The notes: generated by a model from the sequence alone, not told the origin. Counted from the stretch's first letter, positions 26,464 through 37,542 are shown. The stretch: DNA of 64,000 nt from Arctopsyche grandis (GCF_051622035.1 NC_135356.1:2480001-2544000); one strand, 5' to 3'. Translations and numbers: made by a program.

Positions 26464-27818
26464 TAGTGCGTCTTTCGTTTTGATGCTAGTAATAAAATTA
26501 ATAATATGGGGTGTACATGTATGTATGTGATTTGATAAAATACATAACATGAAAGCACATGTACATTTGTATGCTTTTATCTTAACATGCAATTTTTTAT
26601 TCAAGCTTACTTGGGACAGTATTTGTACACCATTTTTGTAATTAAATTTCGACTTTTCGATGATAGATAAGTCCAAATCGATACATAGAAAGACAAGTCC
26701 AATCAAGTAAACGAAGCGTTGTAGTTGAATTATACTTATGCAACTACAAAAATAATTCGAGTAAATGATTTTTGACAAATTTCACATTTTTGTACTTTTA
26801 TCCCGGCATGCAATTTTTTATATTTCTCGAGAATAGGTTTTTGAGTAAATGATTTCACACTTGTAATGCTTTTCACAGTTTTGTTGTGGATAATTTTCTG
26901 TGCGAAGATTCCCTTAGGAGTGTGTGTTTATTTTTACATTTGTATGCTTTTATCTTAACATGCAATTTTTTATTCAAGCTTACTTGGGACAGTATTTGTA
27001 CACCATTTATGTAATTAAATTTCGACTTTTTGATGATAGAAAAGTCCAAATCGATACATAGATAGACAAGTCCAATCAAGTAATCGAAGCGTTGTAGTTG
27101 AATTATACGTATGCAACTACAAAAATAATCTGACGAAAACAAACGTCATCGTCGAACGTTCAAATCGGACAATTATCGACATAACAATGAATCTCTTCTG
27201 CTAAAAGTAGATTCTGTAGCCCTATTGTTGTGATATTTACTACAAGGGCAATCAGCCAATCCTTAAAGGTCACTTTCTTTTTCTCTTTTGATACGATTGG
27301 ATATGCAATGTCCTTAAAAATGGAGCAAAGTGTAACGGGTTTACGTGCACACGTGTCTCTGTCTCCTCTCTTGTTGAAATATGCGTACACGCTTGATCAA
27401 ATCGTGATCTGTGAAATTCCATAGATTCCAAATATTTCAAAGTGATCCATTATTGAAACAAGCCAGAGAAACGTTAGCTGTTTACATTTCTTCGGGTTTT
27501 TCATTACAAGATGAATCAAAATTGAATAAATCGTCCACAAAACGGACAATTTTCAATCTTTAAACTTGAAACGTACTCTCGTTCTCAGTTTAATGGATAC
27601 GTGTCGTCCTCATTCGTGTAAACAATACTGCTAGTTGTTTCGACATCATCTGTTTTCATGACTTATAAACATCTGATGCAGGTGATATCACGACATACCA
27701 ATTGCTCTGGATACTGGAGTTGTCCAGAGTTATCAAGTCGACGTTGTTTTGTTCTCCTCTAGAAACTTTATAGTCGTTCTCATTTAATTATAATGTGACA
27801 TGCAATTTACTATTAATT
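26464..27818. repeat. Rearranged 1355-bp satellite unit
   Basis: Carries two changes: loss of ~22 bp including most of the GATCGGC hairpin (about 26554-26566), and a junction at about 26931 where TGTGTGTTTAT jumps to TTTGTATGCTTTTATC, re-using sequence already present earlier in the unit. The downstream part then matches internal copy 2. Confidence 0.85.
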
Positions 27819-29340
27819 TAGTGCGTCTTTCGTTTTGATGCTAGTAATAAAATGAATAATATGGGGTGTACATGTATGTATGTGATTTGATAAAATACAT
27901 AACATGAAAGCACTAAGATCGGCACCTCTGGCCGATCACATTTGTATGCTTTTATCTTAACATGCAATTTTTTATTCAAGCTTACTTGGGATAGTATTTG
28001 TACACCATTTTTGTAATTAAATTTCGACTTTTCGATGATAGATAAGTCAAAATCGATACATAGAAAGACAAGTCCAATCAAGTAAACGAAGCGTTTTAAT
28101 GTATTATACTTATGCAACTACAAAAATAATTCGAGTAGATGATTTTAGACAAATTTCACATTTATGTGCTTTTATCCCGGCATGCAATTTTTTATATTTC
28201 TCGAGTATAGGTTTTTGAGTAAATGATTTTACACATGAAATGCTTTTCACAGTTTTGTTGTGGATAATTTTCTATGCGAAGATTCCCTTAGGAGTGTGTG
28301 TTTATCTAAAAACATATCCAAGACGAGGAGTGCCTCCATTTCAAAGAGGCTATGCAAAGAGGCTATGCATAATGTTATCACATGAATATTATTTACGTTT
28401 ACAATAGATTCAATACATATTTGAATCTAGTCGATGGAAGCTTCGCTCTATATAGCCTCCATAACGAAGAAGCTGTCTGGGCTTCAAGCTCACTTAAGAC
28501 AGTATTTGTACACCATTTATGTAATTAAATTTCGACTTTTTGATGATAGAAAAGTCCAAATCGATACATAGATAGACAAGTCCAATCAAGTAATCGAAGC
28601 GTTGTAGTTGAATTATACGTATGCAACTACAAAAATAATCTGACGAAAACAAACGTCATCGTCGAACGTTCAAATCGGACAATTATCGACATAACAATGA
28701 ATCTCTTCTGCTAAAAGTAGATTCTGTAGCCCTATTGTTGTGATATTTACTACAAGGGCAATCAGCCAATCCTTAAAGGTCACTTTCTTTTTCTCTTTTG
28801 ATACGATTGGATATGCAATGTCCTTAAAAATGGAGCAAAGTGTAACGGGTTTACGTGCACACGTGTCTCTGTCTCCTCTCTTGTTGAAATATGCGTACAC
28901 GCTTGATCAAATCGTGATCTGTGAAATTCCATAGATTCCAAATATTTCAAAGTGATCCATTATTGAAACAAGCCAGAGAAACGTTAGCTGTTTACATTTC
29001 TTCGAGTTTTTCATTACAAGATGAATCAAAATTGAATAAATCGTCCACAAAACGGACAATTTTTAATCTTTATACTTGAAACGTACTCTCCTTCTCAGTT
29101 TAATGGATACGTGTCGTCCTCATTCGTGTAAAACAATACTGCGAGTTGTTTCGACATCATCTGTTTTCATGACTTAATAAACATCCGATGCAGGTGATAT
29201 CACGACATACCAATTGCTCTGGATACTGGAGTTTTCCAGAGTTATGAAGTCGACGTTGTCTTGTTCTCCTCTTGAAAATGGGCAAAGTGTAACGAGTATA
29301 TGTGCACACGTCTCCCTGTCTTCTTTTTAGTTGAAAAGTA
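27819..29340. repeat. Terminal diverged satellite unit
   Basis: Last unit, with more substitutions and small indels than the central ones (for example an extra A in GTAAAACAATACTGCG). At about 29274 it jumps to a diverged copy of GGAGCAAAGTGTAACGGG, and similarity is lost soon after 29336, which marks the array edge. Confidence 0.8.
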
Positions 29341-29904
29341 GATATATCGCCATATTTGCGAATGTTGCAGTTTCGGTTACATCAAATGTGATCAATGAAT
29401 GCATCTCTCGATTGCAGAATTCTCATTTTCCAACATGTATTGCATGATATACATATACATATGTATAATAATATTGCATGATATATCACCAATCTGTTAT
29501 ATCAGAAGTTGAGCCTTTTGGTCCTATATAATTGAATTAGTTTTTAAAGATACACTAAAATTTGGTTGTAAAAAATTTGCGTGGTTCGCTGTCTATTCGA
29601 TTTATCAAAAATTTAATAAAAACATGTAACTTTCCATACGTAGTTACATATATATAATTGTACGCATGAAAACTTCGTATATGTCATTGGTTTTAGTATT
29701 TTGCTCACATTGATTTTCATCAAAATAATGTCACCAAATTAATTTTATTAATTTAATCTTTGTGCTTCTTTACATAAATAAATTTATTTTAATCAGTGAA
29801 TACCCATGTGCTGCTATACATTTTGTTAATATTTTTCCTATATGTTCAATACAAATGTGAAATGCTGATGATAAATTGTATAGTCTGGAGTATGTTTGTA
29901 AGTT

Positions 29905-29955
29905 AACCATAGTGTTGGTAACCAATAGAGAGGCCATGGGTTCAATTCCCGGCCG
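29905..29955 (+). repeat. Possible tRNA-like (SINE head) fragment
   Basis: CATAGTGTTGGTAACC resembles a degenerate pol III A box, and GGGTTCAATTCCC about 25 bases later matches the B-box consensus. The spacing is short and no cloverleaf forms, so this is at best a decayed SINE head. Confidence 0.35.
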
Positions 29956-30420
29956 GAATTGAGAAATATGACTTACAGACTTATGTATATACAATTTTCC
30001 ATTTTCATTTAATTTAATATTTTGTATCCGATAAAAATCGATATCCTCTGTTTCCTGCAAATTCGTAGCTATCGAATTTTTTGGTTGTTAAATATGCTTA
30101 CCTACATACATATATTGTAGAATTTGTTAAGTACAACTTTGCCCTTATATTGTTATGTGTTTAGAATTACTTAGTATTTACATATGTATGTATAAGGTTT
30201 GGCCATAGGTGTCGCTTTGTGGCAACTTATCATGGCACATATGGTAAACATGTTGAAATAAAATAGATAATAAGATTTTAATATATTTAATGTATCTATG
30301 TATGTATGCGTATGCATTTTCACTGTGAGATTTTGGATATGTGGGTAATAAATTAATTACCAAAAAATATAATGGATATTATTTTACCTTATAAGCTTGG
30401 TGTCGCAATGTGTGGCCGTT

Positions 30421-30485
30421 TGCACAACTCCGTGCTCTAATCCGTGCACAAATCCGTGCTCTAATCCGTGCACAAATCCGTGCTC
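30421..30485. repeat. 24-bp minisatellite
   Basis: The pair TCCGTGCTCTAA plus TCCGTGCACAAA is repeated about 2.5 times; the 24-bp unit is itself a dimer of a 12-bp motif sharing TCCGTGC. Confidence 0.9.
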
Positions 30486-32414
30486 TACTAATACGAATTT
30501 TTTGCTCGTAAATTTACAGATTTAAAATTCAGCACACATCCAATTAACCATTTTAAACGAAAACAAAAAATAATTTGGCCAGAACACTATCCTAATAAAA
30601 ATGTTTCAATAGAAAATAATCAATATAATATAGTATTAACAGTGGGAAAAAATCCCAAGTGAAAATACGTAATTTTGACTTTTGATTTAAAATGGACGAC
30701 TACTTAGAGAGATTTGAAAACTGAAAAGTACTACAAATGAAAGATAAATTACTTGACTATAGATTCTGATATTCATTTTGAAAAGGAAATTAACAGATTT
30801 TGAGAAATCGACCGAACAACACCAAGATAAAGAAAAATCGCGCGATTTAAAAAACACATACATATATGTATGTATGTATCTCCGAATCTCGAGCCAATCA
30901 ACACTTTTTATTACCAGATTCGTATTTACTGGGCATAGATCTATAAGAAAAGTTATATCTCGTCTCTGAACCAAATAAAAAGTCGTCATTTGTCGAACAG
31001 TGTATTCAGTGGGAAGAAATATATCATAAAAATAAATAGAAAAAATAAAAATATATAAGTTTCAATGGTGATTAAAAAGGGGTCAAAATTTGTTTATTGG
31101 TGACGTAATAATTATTAAAATAAAGTTTAACGTAAAAAATTAAGGCAATTTGTTGTAGCAAATATTCTACAGATTCTTATAGATAAATAATTAATTTAAA
31201 ATCTTGTAGAAACTCAGGGGTGGATATTCCAATCAAAAAAGCAATTATATTTTTGGTAAAATTTTGATTAAATATATTACAAGCTACTTTTTTGAGTACT
31301 ACTTGATCAAAAATTTATCAATAAAGCTTTTAATTATATCCCAAGTGACCTCCAACCTGAAAGTCCAAATCTATCTTTTAGTACATACATATGTATATTT
31401 ATTACAAATACAAATCTATATAGTTGCATAACACGAGTCACAAGTTTGATCAAGTGTGACGGATTTTGACACGAATAAATAAAATTTTATTAATAGTTCA
31501 TCAAAGTACAATACTCGTCAATATATAACGATGATATTTTAATAGTTTTTCGGGAAAAAAAAAGTCGTGAATGTCCAGGCAGATCTACACACGGCCACAC
31601 TGTGCGTTGCCTGAATATACCTTCATACAAATGATGAAATATTAAATGTATGTAATTGTATCGCCTTTTTACAAACTGTTCCTGCGTCTACATAAGAAAA
31701 ACACAAACACACTTCCAATTTCATCTACCTAGGTAATGTATTTAGACGTACTGCACATTCAAATAGTACATATGTACATACATATATCGATATGCTGGTT
31801 GGAGTTTCATTCCCTGCAGTATATAATATACATATATTAGATGAAAGAAAATAGTCCATTTGGGCGAATGTTGAGCATATTAAGAACTACGCGAACACAG
31901 TAAGTATATCACAAGAAATGGTGTTGAAAGTAAAAAAAAATACTAACCCAGGCGAAGCCGATCACTCTCACTTACATTTCGTGGATGACATCAATTATCA
32001 TTATTAAGCTCCATGCATCATTCTTCAGCTTCGGATTCCACTAACATACATATGTACATAAATAGTTATAAGTGCATATCTATACATATATTAGTCTTTA
32101 CATATGTATAGATATGTAGGTAAGTATTGAACTTGATACAAATTAATGTTACAGATGTTATCTCAAAATTATTCGATTGGAGTCGTACGATTGTTTCTGA
32201 GATCGAAAGATTTATTATATGTATTCGAATTTCAGATATTCTCGCTACTACAAGTATACAAATATATAGCTACATAGATACTCATAATAAAATAATAGAG
32301 AAATAAGTTCCTTATTAATTAAAAACCACAAAACTCAAGAGTAAAGATTGTTTCATGGTGGAAAAAAATATGCATAAAAACCTTTTAAATAATACCCTAA
32401 GAAATACCCTAATG

Positions 32415-33477
32415 CAGTGGTCACCAACCTACCGGTCCATGGAAAAAATTGATCCAATTTTCCCCCAATCTTTCGATTGAAAAAATTGATCCAATCCCTC
32501 AATTTTCATCCGGCCCAAGGAAAAAATTGGCCTGATTTTTAAAAACTAATTCAAATTCCTTCACAATCAGGTCTGATGAAAGTTTTATATATTTTTGATA
32601 AAATAGTTACGTTCAGAAAATTGAATACACGCTTTATAACATACAGAATATGAATAACATTTGTTGACAATTTGATAAATATGAGAGGACCATTTTAGGT
32701 CGCAAGTGGTGATGATACTTACATAGGTCTAATTGATGTTGGACGCAATTGAGGAACTGAATAACATTATTATTATATTCGGAAAATAATAAAAACAATT
32801 TAAACCCGGTTGACCACACCTGATTCCAAATTCGATTCACTCACCAAATATTCAATCGAGTATCGAGTATTCACCGAGTATTCAATCGAATATCGAGTCA
32901 AATTGACTCGATATCCGATTTATTATAAATATGGAGCGTTTTATCAACCATTATTACTTTTTTATATTTTGTTTTCGGACTTTTTGTGGCTGGACCTTTA
33001 ACCGGTTGGACGATTTTCGGTCGGACGTTTTATCATCTGGGTTTTTTATCGTCTGGATCACTTATCTGGTGGACATTCTATCGGGAGGATCTTTTTTCGT
33101 GGTACCTTTGTGGTTGGATCTTATATCATTGGACCTTATGTTGTGATACGGTATATACATACATATACACGGTTACACGACAACTCGTTCATAGATTTTG
33201 TGATACGGTATATACACAGGTACCAACCTTTTTATTTTCGAATTTGTACATAATAACAACACATACATATGTACATAAACATGTGTGCATAATTTAGGTA
33301 TAAAATCCGTGTTTACATTTTATAAAAATATGCAAGAAATAAATTTACCTCTTTTATTTTTTAAAAAATGTATTCAAGTTTGTTTGAATTGGATTCCAAT
33401 AAGATTTTGTTTATCCAGGCCCTCCATACATTTCAAAATTCTGAACCGGCCTATTTCTCAAAGTTTGGAGGCCCCTG
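32415..33477. mobile_element. Non-autonomous hAT element with 8-bp duplication
   Basis: Begins CAGTGGTCACCAACCT and ends TTTGGAGGCCCCTG (reverse complement CAGGGGCCTCCAAA), matching the CAG...CTG ends of hAT transposons. It is flanked by CCCTAATG (32407-32414) and CCCTAATA (33478-33485), an 8-bp duplication with one change. No transposase domain is present in its 1063 bp. An internal patch at 32824-32905 repeats ATTCAATCGAGTATCGAGT, and 32990-33150 contains degenerate repeats of GGACGTTTTATC/TGGTTGGATCTTATATC. Confidence 0.85.
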
Positions 33478-33578
33478 CCCTAATACATAAAGGTCAATGT
33501 CTTGAAGTCGAAATTTCCCTAGCCCTAACCAAACCTTAACAATTTTGAGATAGTACATACATACATAATCATCATCAT

Positions 33579-34215
33579 TAGAGCCACGTATTTTGGGCTC
33601 CTATTTCTGTCAATTTTAGCATTTTCATTTTGCATTTTAGCGTTTAAGGGCATTAAAAATGTTCAATTTTAGCTTCTATTTTTATGAAGAGTTTAATATT
33701 AAATAATAAAAAATTTCAATTAATTTTAATAAAATTTATATATGTATGTACATATGTATGTATCTATATACAATTTAAAGACAATACAACAATTAAAAAA
33801 GAATAGAAAAATTCAAAAATGTTTTGGAATTAAAATTACAACGAAAAAAACATGAATATAAAAATACAAAGACAAATAATATGAATATAAAAATATAATA
33901 ACAATTAAAGTTTATTAAAACTCAACTTGGAGCATATTTCTACAGATTCTTTTTTGAGATTCGTGCGACGATCGGTAACAAATTATATTGTATTTACTAA
34001 AATACCTTTCAGAATCCACACTATTGACGGGACACCCAATAGATTTTAGAGCGGCACAAGCAAACTCTTCATATTTAATTTTTGTTACCATCAATAATAG
34101 TTATATATCCGGCGTGGATTCACTTTTTATATTCTCTATTACTTGTCTAAAAAATTGCTGATATCCTTCTATACATTGAGCCTCTATTAATACATCAAAG
34201 ATCTCATAATTCGGT
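33579..34215. mobile_element. hAT family B, copy 1 (left end present)
   Basis: Starts TAGAGCCACGTATTTTGGGC, the inverse of the ends at 41852 and 46318 (GCCCAAA-TACGTGTCTCTA), so these are terminal inverted repeats of one family. From about 33678 it aligns with copy 3 (45558 onward), and from 34011 with copy 2 (41190 onward). It breaks off near 34215, before the retroelement. The 8 bp immediately outside are ATCATCAT (33571-33578), identical to the 8 bp outside the right end of copy 3. Confidence 0.75.
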
Positions 34216-34345
34216 ATGCCAGAAAACACCAAACACCGCAAAATGAAAATCGTAAGTCTTTTATCTCTGATTCAACTTGGGTTAAGATAAAATAACGTAA
34301 AAGACTTGGCGTAAAATAACGTAAAATACGTAAAAACTAACTGGC

Positions 34346-34819
34346 ATAACATCGACAGAATATCTTGAAAGGTATGCAATATTACATAAAGATATTCAAA
34401 GGAGTTGTAGGCGGGATAAAGCTAAATATATAAATGACATATGTATGTGAGGAGATTGAAAAACACGCATTAAAGAATCAGGAAGGGATTTTTTTCACAA
34501 AGTAAATATCGTCACTCAAAAGTTGTCACACTCATATGATCAATTTAGAATCACGCTTACAGATATTGATGTGATACCCAACCGATGGAAAGAATACTGT
34601 TCGGAATTGTACAGTGGTAGTTCGTCGATCTCAATTGTTTCCCCAATTGATGATGTCAGGGAGCCTGACATCTTTACATCTGAAGTTGTAAATGCCATAA
34701 AGAAACTGAAATGTAAAAAGTCTCCTGGCTGCGATGGTATACAAGCTGAACTTCTGAAAGAGCTTGGTGAAACTGCGATAAAGGCGCTATGTAATATGTG
34801 CAACAAGATCTGTGTAAAC
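34346..34819 (+). pseudogene. RTE-like non-LTR retrotransposon, segment 1 (RT N-terminal part)
   Basis: Decayed frame leading into an open stretch from 34523: WKEYCSELY, then VVNAIKKLKCKKSPGCDGI and AELLKELGETAIKALC. K-S-P-G-x-D-G-I-x-A-E-L is the conserved start of the reverse transcriptase domain in insect endonuclease-reverse transcriptases. The frame is cut at 34819 after CNKICVN by the foldback element. The protein then continues on the other strand within 35214-36082 and afterwards in segments up to 41190. No endonuclease domain was recognised upstream. Confidence 0.8.
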
Positions 34820-35213
34820 CGGTCTCCCTCACGGGCCCGAAAGTGAAACGCCCGAAAACGCAAATATCGGAAGGCAAAGATCGAAAATCGAAAGATCTTA
34901 AGAGAAAAAAAAGGGTGGATGGTAAACGGTACATACTCACTTAATTTGCGCGAGCAGGATACAACAGGAACAAGAGGAACAGGCTTTTCCTCCCGTATAC
35001 TGCGCGCGCACATTAAACAAGGCTGTATGACAAAAAGAGAGATAATTTCACCGCATGCCACTCATATATATTATATTAGTATATATGTAGTACCATTTAT
35101 CGTGCTCCCTTTTTTTTTTTGATCTTTCGAATTAAGATCTTTCGATTTTCGATCTTTGCCTTCCGATATTTGCGTTTTCGGGCGTTTCGCTTTCGGGCCC
35201 GTGAGGTAGACCG
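34820..35213. mobile_element. Foldback element with 81-bp terminal inverted repeats
   Basis: The arms 34820-34900 and 35133-35213 are reverse complements over 81 bp with about two mismatches. They begin CGGTCT-CCTCACGGGCCCG and run inward to AAAGATCTTA. The arms are rich in CGAAA-type motifs. The interior of ~230 bp has no coding capacity. It sits exactly at one breakpoint of the inverted segment 35214-36082. Class unknown; no simple direct duplication flanks it, because its left and right neighbours belong to different ends of the inversion. Confidence 0.85.
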
Positions 35214-36082
35214 CGGTATTTGCCATCCAAGGTAACTGCTCAAACGATCTTTAATTATTTATTTATTTATTTATTTATTTGGAAAATTTACAGTTTATTA
35301 GAGTTACATAGATTGATAGTAAAAAAAATATAATTATGTTAAGTAAACCATTAATAATTTTCACATATAGGTAAAAAAAAGAAAAGCTCAAACATTTAAA
35401 ATAAGAAACAAAAATGATAATAGAGTAAGATAGTTAAAGAAAACAAAAAAAGAAAAAAAAATAGAAATAACAGTATAATAAAAATATCAAAATAATAAGA
35501 ATAATAATATGATAAAAATTATGAAATAATAAAAAAAATATAATATATAACAAAAAACAAAAAGACAAAATAAATACATCAAAATAAAAATTCATAATCA
35601 CAATCGTAAATTTTCAATAAAATTAATCATCGAAAAACAAATTTGCTATAATTACTCTAGCTTGTATAGCATTAATATTAAATAAGTCAAACATAGAAAT
35701 TGTTAAAATTAGTGTGTTGACGGTGGAGCTTGCACGCCAGATGAATGAGCTTCTTCCATAATTAGAAAAAGTATTAGGTATGTAAAGGAGCTCATTACAT
35801 CTAGTCATTCTATTTGGTACACGCAATGATAGTCTGCTCAATAATTGAGGACAGTCGATCGAGCCGTTAAGGATGTTCAAAATTGTTGAGATGTCAGCTA
35901 TCTCCCTTCTTTTGACAAGAGGAAGTAGATGCTGACACCTAATTATATACAGCAATACTTTACTAGAGTGGGATATTAAGGCTAAGGTCCTGTAATTCTC
36001 GCATTTTTTTGTAGATCCTTTCTTGTGTAAGGGAATGAATATTGAATTGACCCAATCTTTCGGCCATACTCCGTTTACACAG
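35214..36082 (-). pseudogene. RTE-like retrotransposon, segment 2 (inverted)
   Basis: On the minus strand this reads VNGVWPKDWVNSIFIPLHKKG, then YRTLALISHSSKVLLYII (36082 down to 35947), and after the Jockey-like insertion KDRLSSYLGWQIP (35251 down to 35214). P-L-H-K-K-G and N-Y-R-x-L-x-L-I-S are reverse transcriptase motifs following segment 1. Both outer ends join in frame with the plus-strand segments on either side, showing a local inversion. CTGTGTAAAC (34810-34819) is repeated in inverted form at 36073-36082, and ATACCG (36091-36096) at 35214-35219. Confidence 0.85.
35259..35939 (-). mobile_element. 5'-truncated Jockey-like non-LTR element
   Basis: Minus strand. From 35939 it encodes the end of a reverse transcriptase: LLPLVKRREIADISTILNIL, GSIDCPQLLSRLSLRVPNR, then RTNYG-like NYGRSSFIWR. 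This matches the C-terminal pattern of Jockey-group elements (LLNG-IDCP-LL, then VP-R). An A-rich 3' region follows, with an (AAAT)n tail ending at 35259. It is flanked by TAATTAT at 35252-35258 and 35940-35946, a 7-bp target-site duplication. The insertion lies between LLYII and KDRL of the host retroelement. Confidence 0.82.
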
Positions 36083-36214
36083 GGGTACCAATACCGAACG
36101 AACAAGCAGGGTTTGTAAAAGGCAAAGGGACGAGGGAACAAATACTGAATATACGTCAGCTTATTGAAAAATGTTGAGAGTTTTAAACTCCAGCCGTTCT
36201 TTGTTTTATTCTAA
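36083..36214 (+). pseudogene. RTE-like retrotransposon, segment 3
   Basis: After an 8-bp filler (GGGTACCA, 36083-36090) the frame resumes with IPNEQAGFVKGKGTREQI, then NIRQLIEKC, followed after two in-frame stops by TPAVLCFIL. Q-A-G-F-x-x-G-x-x-T-x-x-Q-I is a conserved reverse transcriptase block. It is cut at 36214 by the Helitron. Confidence 0.85.
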
Positions 36215-36389
36215 TCTATAATTTGGAAAGAGACTTTGTATGTATCCTTGGTCGTCGTTTTCGTCGTTTTCGTCCGTAGATCGGTGACGTCATCGAACAC
36301 GTGATTCGATTTTTTTTTTTTCGATCCATGGGCGCCGATTTGTTTTTTTCGTTTCAATGGATTCACCCCCGCGGGGGCGCAAGGCGAGT

Positions 36390-36640
36390 AGCTTCATGGG
36401 GCCCCGCCAGGGGCGCCACAAGGGGCGCAGCCCCGTGGGGCCCCAGCCTCATGGGGCGCAGCCCCATGGGGCTCAAAAGGGGGCGCCACAAGGGGCGCAG
36501 CCCCGTGGGGCCCCGAATGGGGGCCCGGGGGGCCCAGCCTCATGGGGCGCAGCCCCATGGGGCTCAAAAGGGGGCGCCACAAGGGGCGCAGCCCCGTGGG
36601 GCCCCGAAGGGGGCCCGGGGGGCCCAGCCTAATGGGGCGC
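36390..36640. repeat. ~91-bp GC-rich minisatellite in Helitron
   Basis: About 2.5 copies of a unit containing GGCGCCACAAGGGGCGCAG, CCCCGTGGGGCCCC and GCCTCATGGGGCGCAGCCCC; GCTCAAAAG recurs at 36471 and 36562. It is much richer in G and C than the rest of the window. Confidence 0.88.
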
Positions 36641-37340
36641 AAGCCCTAATAGGCATTAACTAAGGGGGGCGAAGCCCTAGACGGCAATTAATCATGGGGG
36701 CGCGGAGGGGCGAAGCCCTAAAAGGCAACTGATCATGGGGGCGAAGCCTTAGACGGCATTTAATCATGGGGGCGCGGAGGGGCGAAGCCCTAAAAGGCAT
36801 TAACTAAGGGGGGCGAAGCCCTAAACGGCAATTAATCTTGGGGGCGCGGGGGGCGAAGCCCTAAAAGGCAACTGATCATGGGGGCGAAGCCTTAGACGGC
36901 ATTTAATCATGGGGGCGCGGAGGGGCGAAGCCCTAAAAGGCATTAACTAAGGGGGGCGAAGCCCTAAACGGCAATTAATCTTGGGGGCGCGGGGGGCGAA
37001 GCCCTAAAAGGCATCAACTAGGGGGGGCGAAGCCCTAGACGGCATTTAATCATGGGGGTGCGGAGGGGCGAAGCCCTAAAAGGCATTAACTAAGGGGGGC
37101 GAAGCCCGAAACGGCAATTAATCTTGGGGGCGCGGGGGGCGAAGCCCTAAAAGGCATTAACTAAGGGGGGCGAAGCCCTAGACGGCTTTGAATCATGGGG
37201 GCGCGGAGGGGCGAAGCCCTAAAAGGCAACTGATCATGGGGGCGAAGCCCTAAACGGCAATTGCTCATGGGGCGTGGAGGGGCGAAGCCCTAGAAGGCAA
37301 AGGCTCAGGGGGGTGCCGAGGGCGAAGCCCTAGAAGGCAA
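36640..37340. repeat. ~35/70-bp G-rich minisatellite in Helitron
   Basis: About twenty copies of a module GGGGCGAAGCCCTA(A/G)A(A/C)GGCA followed by alternating spacers (TTAACTAAG, ATTAATCTTG, ACTGATCATG), with higher-order repetition of pairs. The core GGCGAAGCCC is self-complementary. The end of the Helitron itself carries GCGAAGCCGGG, so the array may have grown from the terminal sequence. Confidence 0.9.
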
Positions 37341-37542
37341 AAAAAAAAAATTGATTTTTTTTTTGATTTTTTTAAATTTTTTTTTTGATTTTTTTTTTTA
37401 TTTTTTTTTTGATTTTTTTTTAATTTTTTTTTTATTTTTTTTTTAAATTTTTAAATTTTTTTTTTTTTTTAATTAAATTAGCTTAGTCATGTTTAAGCGG
37501 TTTATATTATAAACACTGAGCGAAGCCGGGTAATACAGCTAG

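Larger units (their letters stand above)
9130..29340. repeat. Tandem satellite array, 1511-bp unit
   Basis: About 14 head-to-tail units. The marker TAGTGCGTCTTTCG recurs at 9350, 10861, 12372, 13883, 15394, 16905, 18416, 19927, 21438, 22949 and 24460 (ten intervals of exactly 1511 bp), then 25462 and 26464 (two of 1002), 27819 (1355), and a final unit. Central units differ by only a few substitutions; the first unit before 9350 and the last two are visibly more diverged. Each unit contains two ~145-bp direct repeats 509 bp apart and a 7-bp stem hairpin GATCGGC-ACCTCTG-GCCGATC. Minus-strand frames of 111 and 76 codons recur in the units, but their differences mostly change amino acids and look neutral. 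Confidence 0.95.
29340..32406. other. AT-rich region without recognised gene
   Basis: No convincing coding frame, splice pattern or RNA gene. It contains short ACATATGTA-type runs, the tRNA-like segment at 29905-29955 and the 24-bp minisatellite at 30421-30485. Open frames here are short and low in complexity. Confidence 0.6.
36215..37542 (+). mobile_element. Non-autonomous Helitron carrying GC-rich minisatellites
   Basis: Begins TCTATAATTTGG after an A and ends GAGCGAAGCCGGGTAATACAGCTAG before a T: the 5'-TC...CTAG-3' ends and A/T insertion site are Helitron hallmarks, and the GCGAAGCCGGGTA...CTAGT terminus is familiar from insect Helitrons. Removing it restores the host reverse transcriptase frame (CFIL then IDYKKAFDFVNW), which fixes both borders. 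There is no Rep/helicase. Most of its 1328 bp is G-rich minisatellite (36390-37340) followed by a T-rich tract (37341-37475). Confidence 0.88.

Noticed and set aside
9130..29340. CRISPR or rDNA array
   Set aside because: Units are 1.5 kb without short spacers, and no rRNA sequence is recognisable; the context is a eukaryotic genome.
36301..36663. Open frames of up to 120 codons rich in G, A, P and H in the Helitron
   Set aside because: They are translations of the GC-rich minisatellite in several frames and on both strands, which follows from repeat length and lack of TA-containing stops, not from a gene.
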